The notes under the pieces are model-generated. The model made no database searches. It saw only the letters and a list, made by a program, of their open reading frames with translations, and was not told the DNA's origin. Below, one piece after another: positions 24,501 through 36,500 of a stretch of DNA of 64,000 nt. The stretch spans positions 1 through 64,000 of the forward strand of contig JAAZAD010000348.1 in assembly GCA_012514505.1 (NCBI GenBank), read 5' to 3'. The translations under genes and the position numbers were made by a program. Each line of letters opens with the position of its first letter. The first letter of the stretch is position 1. Origin of the DNA: Rhodococcus sp. (in: high G+C Gram-positive bacteria). GTDB taxonomy: Bacteria > Actinomycetota > Actinomycetes > Mycobacteriales > Mycobacteriaceae.

Positions 24501-27500
24501 TGGACTGCACCGCGGGCCTCGTGAAGTCCGTCGGCAGTTCGAGCAGTTCGGGTACCCCGTCCAGGGCCTTCTTCCAGTGCTCGATCTGCTCTGCGGCCAG
24601 CGATTCCGGATCGGACTCGTCACCGAGTACCTGCCGCTGCCAGATCGCGAAGTCCGCATACTGCACCGACATCGGCTCCCAGTGCGGAGCGGTGCCGGCA
24701 GTGCGCGCAAGGTAGGCCGACATCATGTCCCGGAACAGCGGGGCCATCGATCCACCGTCAGCGCTGATGTGGTGCACCACGAGCACCAGCACATGATCGT
24801 TCTCGCCTGCACGCAGGAGCGCGACCCGGATCGGGACGTTCACACTGACGTCGAAGCCGCTGTTGGCCAGCCCGTACGCCCTGCTGTACATCTCGTCCTC
24901 GGAAACCGGTTCCGCAACCAGATCCGGGAGGACGTCCGAAGTCTCCCGCACGTCCTGGTACGGACCGTCCACCGATTCGGGGAACACCGTTCGCAGGGAT
25001 TCGTGACGTTCCATCACGTCGGCGAGCGCCGAGTGCATTGCGGCAACGTCCAACTCGCCGCGCAAGCGCACCGCCATCGGCAGGTTGTAGGCTGCCGACT
25101 CGGTGTCGAACTGGTTGATGAACCACATCCGAGACTGCGCCAACGACAGCGGGATACGGTCCGGACGCTGTCCGGCCACCAGCGGAATGCGCTCGCGCCC
25201 GCTGGTGTCCGACTGCTCTACGAGAGTGGCAACACCCTCGACGGTCGGATTCTCGAAGACACTCCGCACCGTCAGTTCGGTACCCAGCGCCAAGTCGAGC
25301 CGCGCCACGACACGGGTGGCGTTCAGCGAGTTTCCGCCGAGATCGAAGAACGAGTCGTCGACACCAACGCGGTCGACGCCCAACACCTCGGCGAACACGC
25401 CCGCGACGATCTCTTCGACCGGCGTGCGGGGTGCGACGTACTCGTGAGCCGCCTCGTCGAAGTTGGGCTCGGGCAGACGCTTACGGTCGATCTTGCCGTT
25501 GCCCGTCAACGGCATCTCGTCGAGCACGACGATCTGGTCCGGCACCATGTAGTCCGGCAGCTTCCGGTGCAGGGTCTCGAACACCGGTGCGGTGTCGAAT
25601 GCAGCTGCTGCGCCGGCCTCCGCAGTGGGCACGGCATAGGCAACGAGGTGCTGCCCTCGTTCACCCTCGTGCACCACCACGACGGTCTGCGCGACGTCCT
25701 GGTGCGCGAGGACCGCGAACTCGATCTCGCCGAGTTCGATACGCAGGCCGCGCAGCTTCACCTGGAAGTCGGTACGACCGAGGAAGTCGTAGTTCTTGTC
25801 GGAGCGGCGCCGCACCAGGTCACCGGTGCGGTACATCCGCGTTCCCGAGTCACCGAACGGATCGGCAACGAAGCGGGTGGACGTGAGACCGAACATGTTG
25901 CCGTAGCCACGTCCGACCGCGATACCGCCGACGTAGAGCTCACCTGTCATTCCGTCCGGAACTCGGCGCATGCGGGCGTCGAGCACATACAGCTGCACGT
26001 CCGCCACGGCCGGACCGATCGGCAGTCGCAGCTGATCGGATACGGCGTCCTCTGGCGCAATCACGTAAGACGTGACGATGTCGGAGGCTTCCGTGGGGCC
26101 GTAGTTGTTGAGGCAGAGCACACCTCGGTCGAGGAACTTCTTCAGCGGGGCAGCCTTGACGGCCTCGCCACCGACGGCGATCTTGCGGATCGAGGACAAC
26201 TCGTCCGCCGTCTCGAGTTCGACAAGCATCTCGAAAGCACCCGGCGCCATGTTGACGATGGTGAGCTGGTGCTCGGCGATCTGCCGCAGCATCGACTGAG
26301 GTTCGAATCCGGGCACCGCAAGGTGGATCGCGGTGCCGCGCGAGAGCGGTCCCCACACGTTCTTCTGGGTGAGGTCGAATCCCGGTGCCGAAGAGACGAG
26401 TGTGCTGTCGTCACTACCGAGATCCATCTCGTCCCGGTACCACGCCATCATGTTGGAGAAGCCGGCCATCGGAACGAACGCGGGCTTCGGACGTCCAGTG
26501 GACCCGGACGTGGTGATGACATAGGCCAGTCGCGCACCTGCGCCGGGCTCGGTCCAGCGGTTGTCCGGTCGTGAATCGTCCTGCTCGGCCAGTCGGGCCG
26601 CGGTGTCCGGCTCGTCGACGACGAGGACGTCCACGCCGATCTCGGCTGCGCCCTTCCAGCTGCTCGTCGCCACGACGGCCCGCGCCGCCGAATCGTCGAG
26701 CATGCCCGCAATGCGCTCGGTGGGGTGCTCCGGGTCGATCGGCGCGTATCCGGCCCCGACCTTCCACGTCGCCAGCATGCCGACGATCCAGGAGACGGAT
26801 CGCGGAACGACGAGGGCGACCACGTCGTCGGGACGCACGCCTCGTGCGATCAGCTCGTTGGCCAGTTGATTGGCCCGCTTGTCCAGCTCGCCTCGCGACA
26901 GAGTGAGTCCATCGCCTTCGAGTGCAAGTGCCTCGGGGTCGCTGTCGACCTGTTCGTTCCAGTCTGCGAGCAGATCGACCAGCAGCGCACCCGAGCCGAG
27001 TGCGGGCATGGAGCTGGCACCGGCAATGACACCGGCCAGCATCTCCGCGAACTGGTCCGCGAAGCCGTCACCGGAGGCGCCGTCCAGCAGCCCCGGCAAC
27101 AGGGTCGACAGCGCGACGGTGATCGCGGCCTCGGGTCCGACGCCCACGCCGGCGAGGGTCTTCGCGAGTTCGGTCGACTTCTCGTGCAGCTGCCGGTACG
27201 TGACGTCGTTGCCGTTGTGCGACAACGCGATTCCGTCCGGGTTCAGCGACGCGGCGGTATCGAGAAGATCCGGCAACGGCTGGGCCGCCAGCTCTTCGGT
27301 CCGTGCATGCGACGTCAGCGATGCCGGCGCGGACGCAACAACTCCGCCGAGTTCTTCTCGCTCGGTGTCGGAGAGGATGTCGATGTCTCCCACGGGTGCC
27401 GAGCTGTCTGCTGTCACTGCTTCGAGGATCAGCAGGAAGCGGTCCGCGAAGCTACGGACCGTCGCCTCGTCGAAGATGTCCGTGGCGTAGGTGAACACTG

Positions 27501-30500
27501 CCCGCGTGGGCCCGGCTTCCGCCGAACCCTGCTCGTCGATCGCCAGTGTCAGATCGAACTTGGCGAGGGTGAACTCCTCGTCGAGCGCTGTGACCACCAG
27601 ACCCGGCAGCTCGACACGCGCTTCCTCGTTGTTCTGGAACGTGAACATCACCTGGACCAGCGGGGCCGCCGTGGTCGAGCGTGAACCCGCCACAACCTCG
27701 ACGACGCGCTCGAAGGGGACGTCGGCATTGCCGAATGCGCCGAGATCGGTGTCACGTGCCCCGGCCAGCACCTCACGGAAGCTCGACGACTGCGGAACAC
27801 CGGTGCGCAGCACCAAAGTGTTCACGAACATGCCGACGAGGTTGTCGAGCGCCGCGTCACCGCGACCGCCGACCGGTGTCCCCACCGCAATGTCCTCGGT
27901 TCCGCTGAGCCGCGAAAGGAGTACCGCGAAGGCCGCGTGAACGACCATGTACAGGGTCGAGTTGGTGTCCTGCGCGATCGCGTTCAGGGAGTTCTTGAGC
28001 TCCGGCGACAACTCGAACTCGACTCGCGCACCGTCCGGTACACGACCGGGCGTCCGCTGCCGGTCGAGTGGAAGATCCAATACGTCGGGCAGCCCGTCGA
28101 GCGTCTGCTTCCAGTACTCCATCTGACGAGACGCCAGTGAATCGGGATCCTCGTCGGAACCGATGACCTCGCGCTCCCACACCGCGAAGTCGGCGAACTG
28201 AACCGGCAACGGCTCCCAGTTCGGTGCCGTGCCTGCAGTTCTGGCGCTGTACGCCACGATCAGATCGCGCGCGAGCGGCGCCATGGAGCCACCGTCGGCA
28301 CTGATGTGGTGAATGACGATGACGAGCACGTGGTCGTCTCGGTCCGCACCGAACAGTGCAGCCCGCACCGGCACGGTCTTGGTCACGTCGAAACCGGTCG
28401 TGGCGAACTCGAAGATTCGACGCTTCAGTTCCTCTTCGCCGTCGACCGGTACGACCGCCAGGTCGACGCCGGCCTCTTCGACACCGTGGACGACCTGGTA
28501 CGCGCCGTCCGGCGAACCCGGGAAGGTGGTGCGCAACACCTCATGTCGCTCCAGCACGTCGGCCAGAGCAGCCTGCAACGCGGAAACGTCCAGTTCACCC
28601 TCGAGACGTAGGGCCAACGGGATGTTGTACGAAGCAGATGCCGGGTCGAAGCGGTTGGCGAACCACATGCGCTGCTGTGCCAGCGACAGCGGAATTCGGT
28701 CCGGCCGCGGACGTGGCACGAGTGCCGGGCGGGCCTCGTTGCCGGTGCCGAGTTCGTCGACGCGGCGCGCAAGACCTGCCACCGTCGGCGCCTCGAACAG
28801 TTCCCGAACGCCGACCTGGCTTCCCAGCGCCGCGTTGAGTCGTGAAATCACTCGGGTGGCGACGAGCGAGTTGCCACCGAGATCGAAGAAGGCGTCATCC
28901 CGGCCGACCCGGTCCACGCCGAGAACCTCACCGAAGATCGAGGCCACTGTGCGCTCGGTGCCGGTTTCCGGCGCGCGGTACTCGCGCTCCTGAGAAACGA
29001 ACTCGGGCTCGGGCAGCCTGCGGCGATCGAGCTTGCCCACCGGGGTGAGCGGGATCGAGTCGAGCGGTACGACCGTCGCCGGGACCATGTAGTTCGGAAC
29101 GAACTCGCCGACGTGATCGAGGAGGGCGTTCACATCGAAAGCAGCACCCTCGGGGGGAAGAACGTAGGACACCAGCACCGAGTCACCTGCCGGCCCGTTC
29201 ACAACGGAGGTCGTGGCGAAGTCGACGTCGGAGTGCCGTGCGAGCACGGCGTCGATCTCGCCGAGTTCGATACGGAAGCCGCGGACCTTCACCTGCTGAT
29301 CGGAACGGCCGACGTATTCGACGGTCAGCTCACCGTTCTCGTCCTTGCGCCAGCGCACCACGTCACCGGTGCGGTACATGCGCGAGCCGTCGTCGCCGTG
29401 CGGGTTCGCCACGAAGCGGTCTGCGGTCAACCCGGTACGGCGGTGGTATCCGCGGGACAGACCGAGGCCCGACAGATACAGCTCACCTGCGATACCGACC
29501 GGAACCGGGCGCAGACGGTCGTCGAGAACCAACGCGCTGGTGCCGCGAATCGGTCCACCGATCGTGACGGGTCCGGCAGCGTCCATCGGATCGCTGATGT
29601 TGGTCATGATGGTGGTCTCGGTGGGACCGTAGCCGTTGAACAGCTTGCGGTTCGGCGCCCAGCGGGCCGCGAGCTCGCCCGGTACGGCCTCGCCACCGGC
29701 GACGACGTACTGGAAGTCGTCGAGACCGGTGGGATCCACGGAGGCCAGCGCCGACGGGGTGACGAAGCCGTGCGTGACGCGCTGCTCCCGCAAGAACTGC
29801 GCGAACTCGGGTCCGCCGTACACGTCGGTCGGTGCGATCACCATGGTTGCACCTGCGCCGAACGCGAGCAGCAGTTCGAGCACCGAAGCATCGAAGCTCG
29901 GTGACGCGAAGTGCAGTGTGCGGGATGCGGTGCTCACGTCGTAGCGGTCACGCTGTTCGGCCGCGAAGTTCGCGAGACCGCGGTGCGTGACCACAACGCC
30001 CTTCGGCTTGCCGGTCGTACCGGAGGTGTAGATGACGTAGGCGCTGTTGGACGGTTCGACGGCGGCACGGCGCTCGTCGTCCCGGACGGGTGTCGCCGGG
30101 TACTGGGCGCACGTCTTCTCGAACTCGTCGGAGTCGAGGACGAGCCATTCGACGTCGCCGGGAAGGCGGTCGATCTCGGCGCTCACGGAAAGTCCGAGTG
30201 CCACGCCCGAATCGGTGACCATGTGCTCGATACGGTCGCTCGGGTACTGCGGGTCGATCGGCACGTAGGCGCCGCCACTCTTGGTGACCGCCCAGATACC
30301 GAGGATCGACGAGATCGACCGCGTGATACCGAGGGCAACGAACGTCTCGGCGCTCACTCCCCTGTCGATCAGGACGCGCGCAATACGGTTCGAGCGCTCG
30401 TCGAGCTCCCGGTACGTAATGGTCGCGTCGCCGTCGACGACTGCGATGCCGTCGGGGTTCGCGGCCACTGCGGACGCCAGAATCGTCGGCAGCGTAACCG

Positions 30501-33500
30501 GGTCGACCCCGGCGATTCCGCGAACCGGGCTGAGAGCGGCCGTCTCCTCTGGATCGAGAATCGGGATGTCGCCCACAGCAATGTTCGTGGACTCCGCAAT
30601 GCTTTCGAGAATGCGGACGAACCTGTCGGCAAGGCCCTGCACCGTCTGCTCGTCGAAGATGTCCGTGGCGAAACCGAGAACGCCGTAGACACCCGTCGGT
30701 TCGCCCGAGTCGGACCAGGTCTCACTGAGATCCACGGTGAGGTCGAACTTGCTGAACTCCACGTCCACTGCACCGGGCGTGGCTTCGAGGCCCGAGAACT
30801 CCAGGGTCGGAACAGCGTTCACCTGGTGCGACAGAACCACCTGGAACAGCGGTGAGTGCGAGGTGGAGCGCGCCGGATCGATTTCCTCGACCAGCTGCTC
30901 GAACGGGACGTCGAGGTTGCTGAACGCCTGCAGATCGGTCTCCCGAACCTGCTCGAGCAGATCACCGAACGACGTGGACGACTCCACGAAGGTCCGCAAC
31001 ACGAGAGTGTTGACGAACATGCCGACGAGATCCTCGACGGCCTCGTCCCCGCGTCCCGCCACCGCAGTGCCGATCGCGATGTCGTCGGTGGAACTGACAC
31101 GCGCCAAAAGCACTGCCAGGGCGCCGTGCAGCACCATGAACACGGATACACCACGGTCCCGTGCCAGCGCACCGAGCTGCCTGTGCAGCGACTCGCCGAT
31201 TGTGAAGGTCACCGACCCACCGGCCATGGAGCGCACCGTGGGGCGCGGGCGGTCGACGGGAAGCGAGAGGACGTCCGGCAGACCCGCCAGCGTTTCCTTC
31301 CAGTATCCGACCTGCCGGGCTGCCAGCGAATCCGCATCCTCAGGGGTGCCGAGGACCTCACGCTGCCAGAGGGAGTAATCCGCGTACTGGACCGGCAGCT
31401 GCGGCCACTGCGGCGTCGTCTTCTCGACCCGCGCCGTGTACGCCATCATCACGTCGCGCGCCAACGGCAGAGTGGAGCCGCCGTCGGACGCGATGTGGTG
31501 CATGACCATCACGAGGACGTGCTCGGTCGCGTCGATCCGGAAGAGCTTGGTCCGCACAGGGATCGTGTCGGTGACGTCGAAACCGTTCGACGCGAACGCG
31601 AACAGTTCCTGCTGCAGGGTGGCTTCGGAAACGTCGACTGCCTCGACGTCGATCACAGCGTCGGACGCGGGCAGGATCAGCTGGTACGCGCCGTCCTTGC
31701 CCTCCGGGTACACGGTGCGCAGAGCCTCGTGGCGCTCGATCACGTCCGACAGGGCACCGCCAAGAGCGTCGACGTCCAGATCGCCGGACAGCCGCACTGT
31801 CAACGGAATGTTGTATGCCGGCGACGTGGGATCGAACCTGTTCAGGAACCACATGCGCTGCTGCGCAAGCGACAGCGGAGGTTCGGCAGGCCTGGTGCGC
31901 GGCACCAACGGCGGGCGGGGTGTGCCCTCTCCTCCGAGGCTCTCGACGAACGTCGCGAGTTCGGAGACCGTCGGAGCCTCGAACAGATCACGCATACCGA
32001 CAACTGCGCCGGTGGCTGCGGACACCCGTGCCGCTACGCGCGTAGCACTGAGCGAGTTTCCGCCCAGATCGAAGAACGACGAATGCACACTGACCCGATC
32101 GGAACCGATCACGTCAGCGAAGATCCCGGCGACGATCTCCTCGAGCGGCGTGCGCGGTCCGACGAACTCCACGGTGGACTCGGGGAAGACGGGTGCGGGC
32201 AGCGACTTGCGGTCGATCTTTCCGCTGGCGTTCAGCGGCATCTCGTCCAACACGGTCACCACGTCGGGGACCATGTGCGACGGGAGCGTCGAGCGCAGAT
32301 TCGACAGCAGAGCGTCCGTGTCGAGATCGGCGTCGGATGCGGCCGTCACGTACGCCGCCAGGCGTGCCTGCTCGTTCTCTCCGTGCACGACGACGATGGA
32401 TTGCAGCACGCGTGCATCCGAGGTGAGCGCGGATTCGATTTCACCGAGCTCCACGCGCAGACCACGAATCTTGACCTGGAAGTCACTGCGGCCCAGGAAG
32501 ATCAGTTCGCCGTCGGCGCGCTCCCGGACCAGGTCGCCGGTCCGGTAGATGCGTGCACCGTCGGAGAAGGGGCTGGCGACGAAGCGCGAAGCCGTCGTAC
32601 CGGTCATACCGCCGTATCCACGGCCGACGACGATTCCGCCGATGTACAGCTCACCCGTGACGCCCTGCGGCACCCGACGCAGACGTGCGTCCAGTACCTC
32701 GTATTCGACGCCGCCGAAGGCTGCACCGATCGGGATCAGGCCCTGCTCTGCGTCCGCGGACGAAAGATCGACCTCGTAGAAGGACGTCGTATCCGAGGTC
32801 TCGGTCGGACCATACGTATTGAGCATGCGGGTCTTCGAGCCGATCAACGGAGCGCATGCGGCGGGGCGAATCTGTTCGCCACCGAGAATCACGACGTCGA
32901 GGTTGGTCAGCACACCGTTGTCGTCGAGATCGGCCAAGACCTCGAAGGCACTCGGCGCCATGTTCGCCACGGCAACGTCGCCGGTGCCGATCTTCTCGAG
33001 AATTGGCATCGGATCGAATCCGGGCGTTGCCAGGTGCAGCACTCCGCCGTAGGCGATCGATCCCCAGATGTTCTTCTGAGTCAGGTCGAACAGCGGCGAA
33101 CTGGCAACGAGGACACCTGTCCCCTCGGTGAAGTCGAGTTCGCTGCGGTACCACTGGAACGTGTTGGACACGCCGCGCATCGGCACCATCGTCGGCTTCG
33201 GCCGGCCGGTCGATCCCGACGTGGAGATGACGTAGGCCAAGCGCTCGCCGGCACCCGGGGCCGCCCACGGATCGTCCGCGAAGTCGTTCGCCTCCAAGGA
33301 TTCCAGGTGCTCGATCGTGTCCGGCTCGTCGAGAACGAGGACGTCGAACGGTGCATCGGCCGCGTCGCTCCAGGCACTGGTGGTCACCACGGCGCGAGCT
33401 CCACTGGCTTCCACCAGACCGGTGATCCGATCGAGCGCCCAGGCCTGATCGAACGGGCTGTACGCCGCGCCGATCTTCCACGTGGCGAGCATGCCCACGA

Positions 33501-36500
33501 TCCAGTCGAGGGAACGCGGCACGACAAGCGCCACGACGTCGTCCGGCCGGACTCCGCGAGCCTGCAGCGCGCGGGCCAACTGGTTGGCGCGCCGATTCAG
33601 CTCACGGCGAGTGGTCGTGACACCGTCACTGACCACGACCGCGGCATTCGGATTCTTCTCGACCGTCTTCTGCCACAAGGAAACAGCGCGTGCGAGGGGC
33701 CGCACAGATTCGCTCGGCTCGTTCGAGGGCTCAGCCGCAGCCTCCGGTTCGAAGGCAGCCAGGTCGATGTCGCCCACGAGCCCGTGAGCGTCTTCGATGA
33801 CCTTGTCGAGGATGACCCCGAAACCGTCCTGACCGTCAGCGGTCGGCGGTGCCATCATGATCGTGGGCACCAGGCCGGAAAGCACGACGGAAACGATGGC
33901 GTCCTGGCTCATCCCGCGTTCCGACATCGGTCCCGACATCAGACGCAACCGCTCGTCGAACTCGCGGTAGGTCACCTGCATTCCGTCGTGTGCAACCGCG
34001 ACCGCCTCCGGTGCAACCTGGACGGCGGCAGCGAGCAGCGCAGGCAGCTCGCGGACGGTCATCGGACGACGGACTTCAGGTTTGCGCAACTTCGTTCTTT
34101 CACTATCGGTGAGAATGTCGATATCCCCGGCCGCAACCTGTGGATCGGCTGCGACGGCCTCGAGGATTCGGGTGAAGCGTTCCGCAATCCGGGCAACGGA
34201 TGACGAGTCGAACAGATCGGTCGCATAGGTGATTCGTCCCGACACCACGTTCGGGCGGCCGGACTCGTCGAACTGTTCGGTCAGTGTGAGGGTCAGGTCG
34301 TACTTGGCGCCCTCGTCCATGTCCTCGAGGACCTGAACCGTCAACCCTGGAAGCTCGAGGGTGCCGATGCGGTTGTTCTGGAACGACAACATGACCTGGA
34401 ACAGCGGCGAGTACGCAGACGACCTGCGGGTATTGCGCGCCTCGACCAAGCGCTCGAACGGAATGTCCGAGTTCTCGAATGCCGAAAGATCGCTCTCTCG
34501 AACGCGGCCGAGCAGGTCGACGAATGCCGCGCCGGGGTCCACCTCGGTGCGCAGCACCAAAGTGTTCACGAACATTCCGACCAGGTCGTCGAGCGCCTGA
34601 TCGCTGCGTGCTGCGAGCGGGGTGCCGATAGCGATATCGCCCGAATTGCTCAGGCGTGAAAGCAGCACTGCGAGGGCAGTGTGCGCGACCATGAACATCG
34701 ACGCACCGTGCTTCTTGGCCACCTCGTCGAGACGGCCGTAAACACCTGGATCGATTGCGAAATCGACGAAGTCTCCCCGCATCGATTGACGAGCAGGGCG
34801 AGGCCGGTCGGTCGGCAGTTCCAGGAGCTCGGGAATACCGGAGAGCTTGTCCATCCAGTACGAAACCTGCTTGGCAGACAGTGATTCCGCATCGGTGGGA
34901 TCACCGAGCACCTCACGCTGCCACAGCGCGAAGTCCGGGTACTGCACCGGCAACGGCGACCATGCCGGCGCCGTGCCCGCGCTGCGGGCGCCGTACGCGA
35001 CCATGACGTCACGCGCAAGCGGCGCGAGGGAAGCACCGTCGGCGATGATGTGGTGGACCACGAGCACGAGCAGGTACTCGGTCTCGCTGGTTGCGAAGAG
35101 TCGAATTCTCAGCGGCGGAGCCACCGTGACATCGAAGCCCTCGGTGGCGAACTCGATGAGCCGCGTGCGCAGTTCGTCCTCCGACACGCGCACCGGAGTG
35201 AGGTCGAACGACACCTGATCGGCATCGACGACATCCTGGTATGGGCCGTCCGCCGAATCCGGGAACGCGGTGCGCAACGACTCGTGCCGCTGCAGAACGT
35301 CCGCCACCGCCGCCGACATGGCGTCGATGTCCAGGTTTCCGGAAAGGCGAACCGCGAGCGGAATGTTGTAGGCCGACGAAGCGGTGTCGAAGCGGTTCAT
35401 CAGCCACATGCTCTGCTGCGCCATCGACAGTGGAACCCGCGCCGGACGTGGACCTGCGACGAGAGCCGGCCGATCAGATCCGGTACCGGAGCGTGCGGAA
35501 ACCTCGAGCGCCAACCCCTCGACGGTGGGCGATTCGAAGAGTTCGCGCACACCCAGACGCATGCCGCCCGCCGCATTGAGGCGAGCGATCACCTTGGTCG
35601 CAAGCAGCGAGTCGCCGCCGAGTTCGAAGAACGATTCCGTGACGCTCACCGACTCGAGGCCGAGGACCTCCGCGAACACCCCGGCAACGAGCTCCTCGTC
35701 CGGAGTACGCGGCGCCGTGATCGGGCCCTGCATCGCGGCAAAATCAGGTTCCGGCAACGCCGCGCGATCCAGCTTGCCGACACTGGTGAGCGGAATCTCG
35801 TCCAGGACGAGAATCGCACTCGGAATCATGTGCGACGGCAGCGTCATGCCGAGGAATTCGGGCAGCTCCGAAACATCCAACGCAGGTACGTCCGCCGCCG
35901 TCTCGGCGCTCGGGAGCACGTAGGACACCAACGCGGTGGCGCCCGACGGCATCGTGGCACCGACGGTCACCGCGAACTCGATGTTCGGGTGGCGAACCAG
36001 CGCCGCGTCGATCTCGCCCAGTTCGATACGGAATCCGCGCACCTTCACCTGGAAGTCACTGCGCCCCACGTATTCGACGCCGAATCCGGCGGTGTGGTGA
36101 TGATCAACCACGAAACGGACGACGTCGCCCGTGCGGTACATGCGGCTGCCGTCGCCGGCGAACGGGTTCGCGACGAACCGGTCGGAGGTCAGTCCCAGGC
36201 GTTCGTGGTATCCGCGGGAGAGTCCGGGTCCGGCGATGTACAGCTCGCCGGACACACCCTCGGGAACGGGACGGAGCATGTCGTCGAGCACGTAGACGGT
36301 CACGCCCCGAACAGGGCCACCGATTTCGATACGAGCGCCCGGCTCCATCGGGTTGCTCACGTTGCTCATGATGGTGGCTTCGGTGGGGCCATAGCCGTTG
36401 AACATGCGACGGCCCGGTGCCCAGCGCTCCACCAGTTCCGGCGGGCAAGCCTCTCCACCGACGACGACGCATTCGAGTGCGTCGAGACCTTCCGGGTCCA

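Noticed and set aside
21016-26574. 1,852-aa plus-strand frame opposite the NRPS, and several others of 500-1,100 aa
   Set aside because: These mirror the NRPS codons in high-GC DNA, contain no recognisable domains and have His/Arg-rich shadow composition.
26000-34100. Frameshift or pseudogene in NRPS modules 3 and 5
   Set aside because: The remnants are in frame, the following A domains keep core motifs and the A10 lysine, and the carriers are intact, so the gene appears functional.
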